From: Bicyclus anynana
Lineage: Eukaryota; Arthropoda; Insecta; Lepidoptera; Nymphalidae
Reading direction: 5' to 3'
NCBI RefSeq assembly: GCF_947172395.1
Contig: NC_069104.1
Span: 6,041,355-6,105,354, forward strand
Length of the DNA stretch: 64,000 nucleotides
The notes under the pieces are model-generated. The model saw only the letters and a list, made by a program, of their open reading frames with translations, did no database searches and was not told the origin of the DNA. Position numbers and translations under genes: made by a program. How positions within the stretch are numbered: position 1 is the first letter of the stretch; every line of letters starts with the position of its first letter. Below are positions 63,291 to 64,000 of this stretch, piece after piece.

Positions 63291-64000
63291 AATTCGATGG
63301 CTCGAGATGATACGGTGCCGATATTTTTGCGGGGTGATATTGTGTGATATGATCGTTACTCTATGGGCTAAAAATTTATTATTATTTATGCTTTCTAAGA
63401 AAACGTTGTTACTTAAAAAAAATACTAGGTAAGTAGTAATACCCCATCACGATTTTAGTATGTTTTGTATAATATGACAGAACCAACGATTTTATACTAT
63501 TAGATATGTTGCGTGCCTACAAAATCACCGCAAAATGTGACCCGAATTTAGCTACTCCACTGAGCGCACACATGCATAATTTTGTGTTTACTTACTTTAT
63601 ATATTTAAGTAACAGCAATATATATTGGTATTATTTGTTTGAATAACTTTCGTTGTTTATTATGCACTTAAATGAAATTAAAACTATATTTTTTTTACTT
63701 ATATTCACCTCAATATCGCGCTAGTGACTTGTCTAATATTACAAAATCTTTGGGCAGAACAACGTTTACAATAAATACTATAAAAAAAAACATTTAATAA
63801 TTAAAAACATTTTATTTACGTCCTAATTATATATTGCTACTATACTATATACTACTATTCAGGTAGACTTCATTAAATTCAAACTTCCACGAAACCTCCC
63901 CTTTTAGCCTCAATGAAGAACAGCACCTATTCCTGGAGCATACTAATTGTTATTAGTCATTAAATTAGGTGGCGTGGAGATGCCTAGTCAAACAATATAG
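63291..64000. other. No feature recognised
   Basis: AT-rich spacer to the end of the window, with no repeat match or credible coding frame. Confidence 0.4.

Noticed and set aside
1..64000. Integrated viral sequence
   Set aside because: No capsid, envelope, integrase, protease or viral polymerase motif was seen, and no LTR pair was found.

Overview
This is about 64 kb of AT-rich, gene-poor eukaryotic DNA, almost certainly from a moth or butterfly (Lepidoptera). The evidence is its repeat content: short Helitrons that start TCTATACTAATATTATAAAG and end CTAG, RTE-type LINE tails with (ATG)n ends, several tRNA-derived SINE families, and the GGGTTCCGTAG-ended repeat. All are typical of lepidopteran intergenic sequence. 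I found no intact host protein gene, no intact tRNA or rRNA gene, no CRISPR array and no operon structure. Family letters and numbers (SINE-A to E, Helitron H1 to H4, LINE-J, K, L, MITE-J, repeats E, F, M to Q) are my own labels, given by matching copies within the window.

Layout. 0-8 kb: an RTE tail, the C-terminal part of an R2/R4-like LINE (about 1660-2780, minus) broken by one stop codon, SINEs, an H1 Helitron, and the C-terminal part of a second RTE/Proto2-like LINE (6320-6745). 8-17 kb: SINEs, an RTE tail carrying a fold-back, a histone H2B pseudogene fragment (about 11040-11237, minus), a Helitron split by a MITE, and a duplicated segment (14226-14782) in which one copy holds a Helitron and the other keeps the empty site. 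17-20 kb: LINE 3' ends and SINEs followed by the longest repeat-poor stretch (18277-20040). 20-36 kb: alternating Helitrons, SINE-A and SINE-B copies, LINE tails, and a nested pair of TIR elements at 25672-26395. 36-43 kb: a hAT-like MITE with an 8-bp target duplication, a tandem duplication carrying Helitrons, and the only long uninterrupted coding region, a 5'-truncated CR1/Jockey-type reverse transcriptase (40836 to about 42533, minus) inserted into an H1 Helitron. 43-64 kb: RTE tails, SINEs, palindromic MITEs, a pair of mirrored repeats (O-P) and further Helitrons, ending in two repeat-poor stretches.

How it fits together. No host pathway is encoded. The biology is transposon ecology: RTE and CR1/Jockey LINEs supply reverse transcriptase, and tRNA-headed SINEs are their likely parasites (SINE-A and the RTE share the same TGATAATGATG 3' end). 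Non-autonomous Helitrons and MITEs depend on enzymes not encoded here. Nested insertions and duplications give relative dates for several events. The strongest items for follow-up are the Helitron empty site, the LINE-in-Helitron insertion, the SINE/LINE shared tail, and several near-perfect hairpins of 20-26 bp stem.
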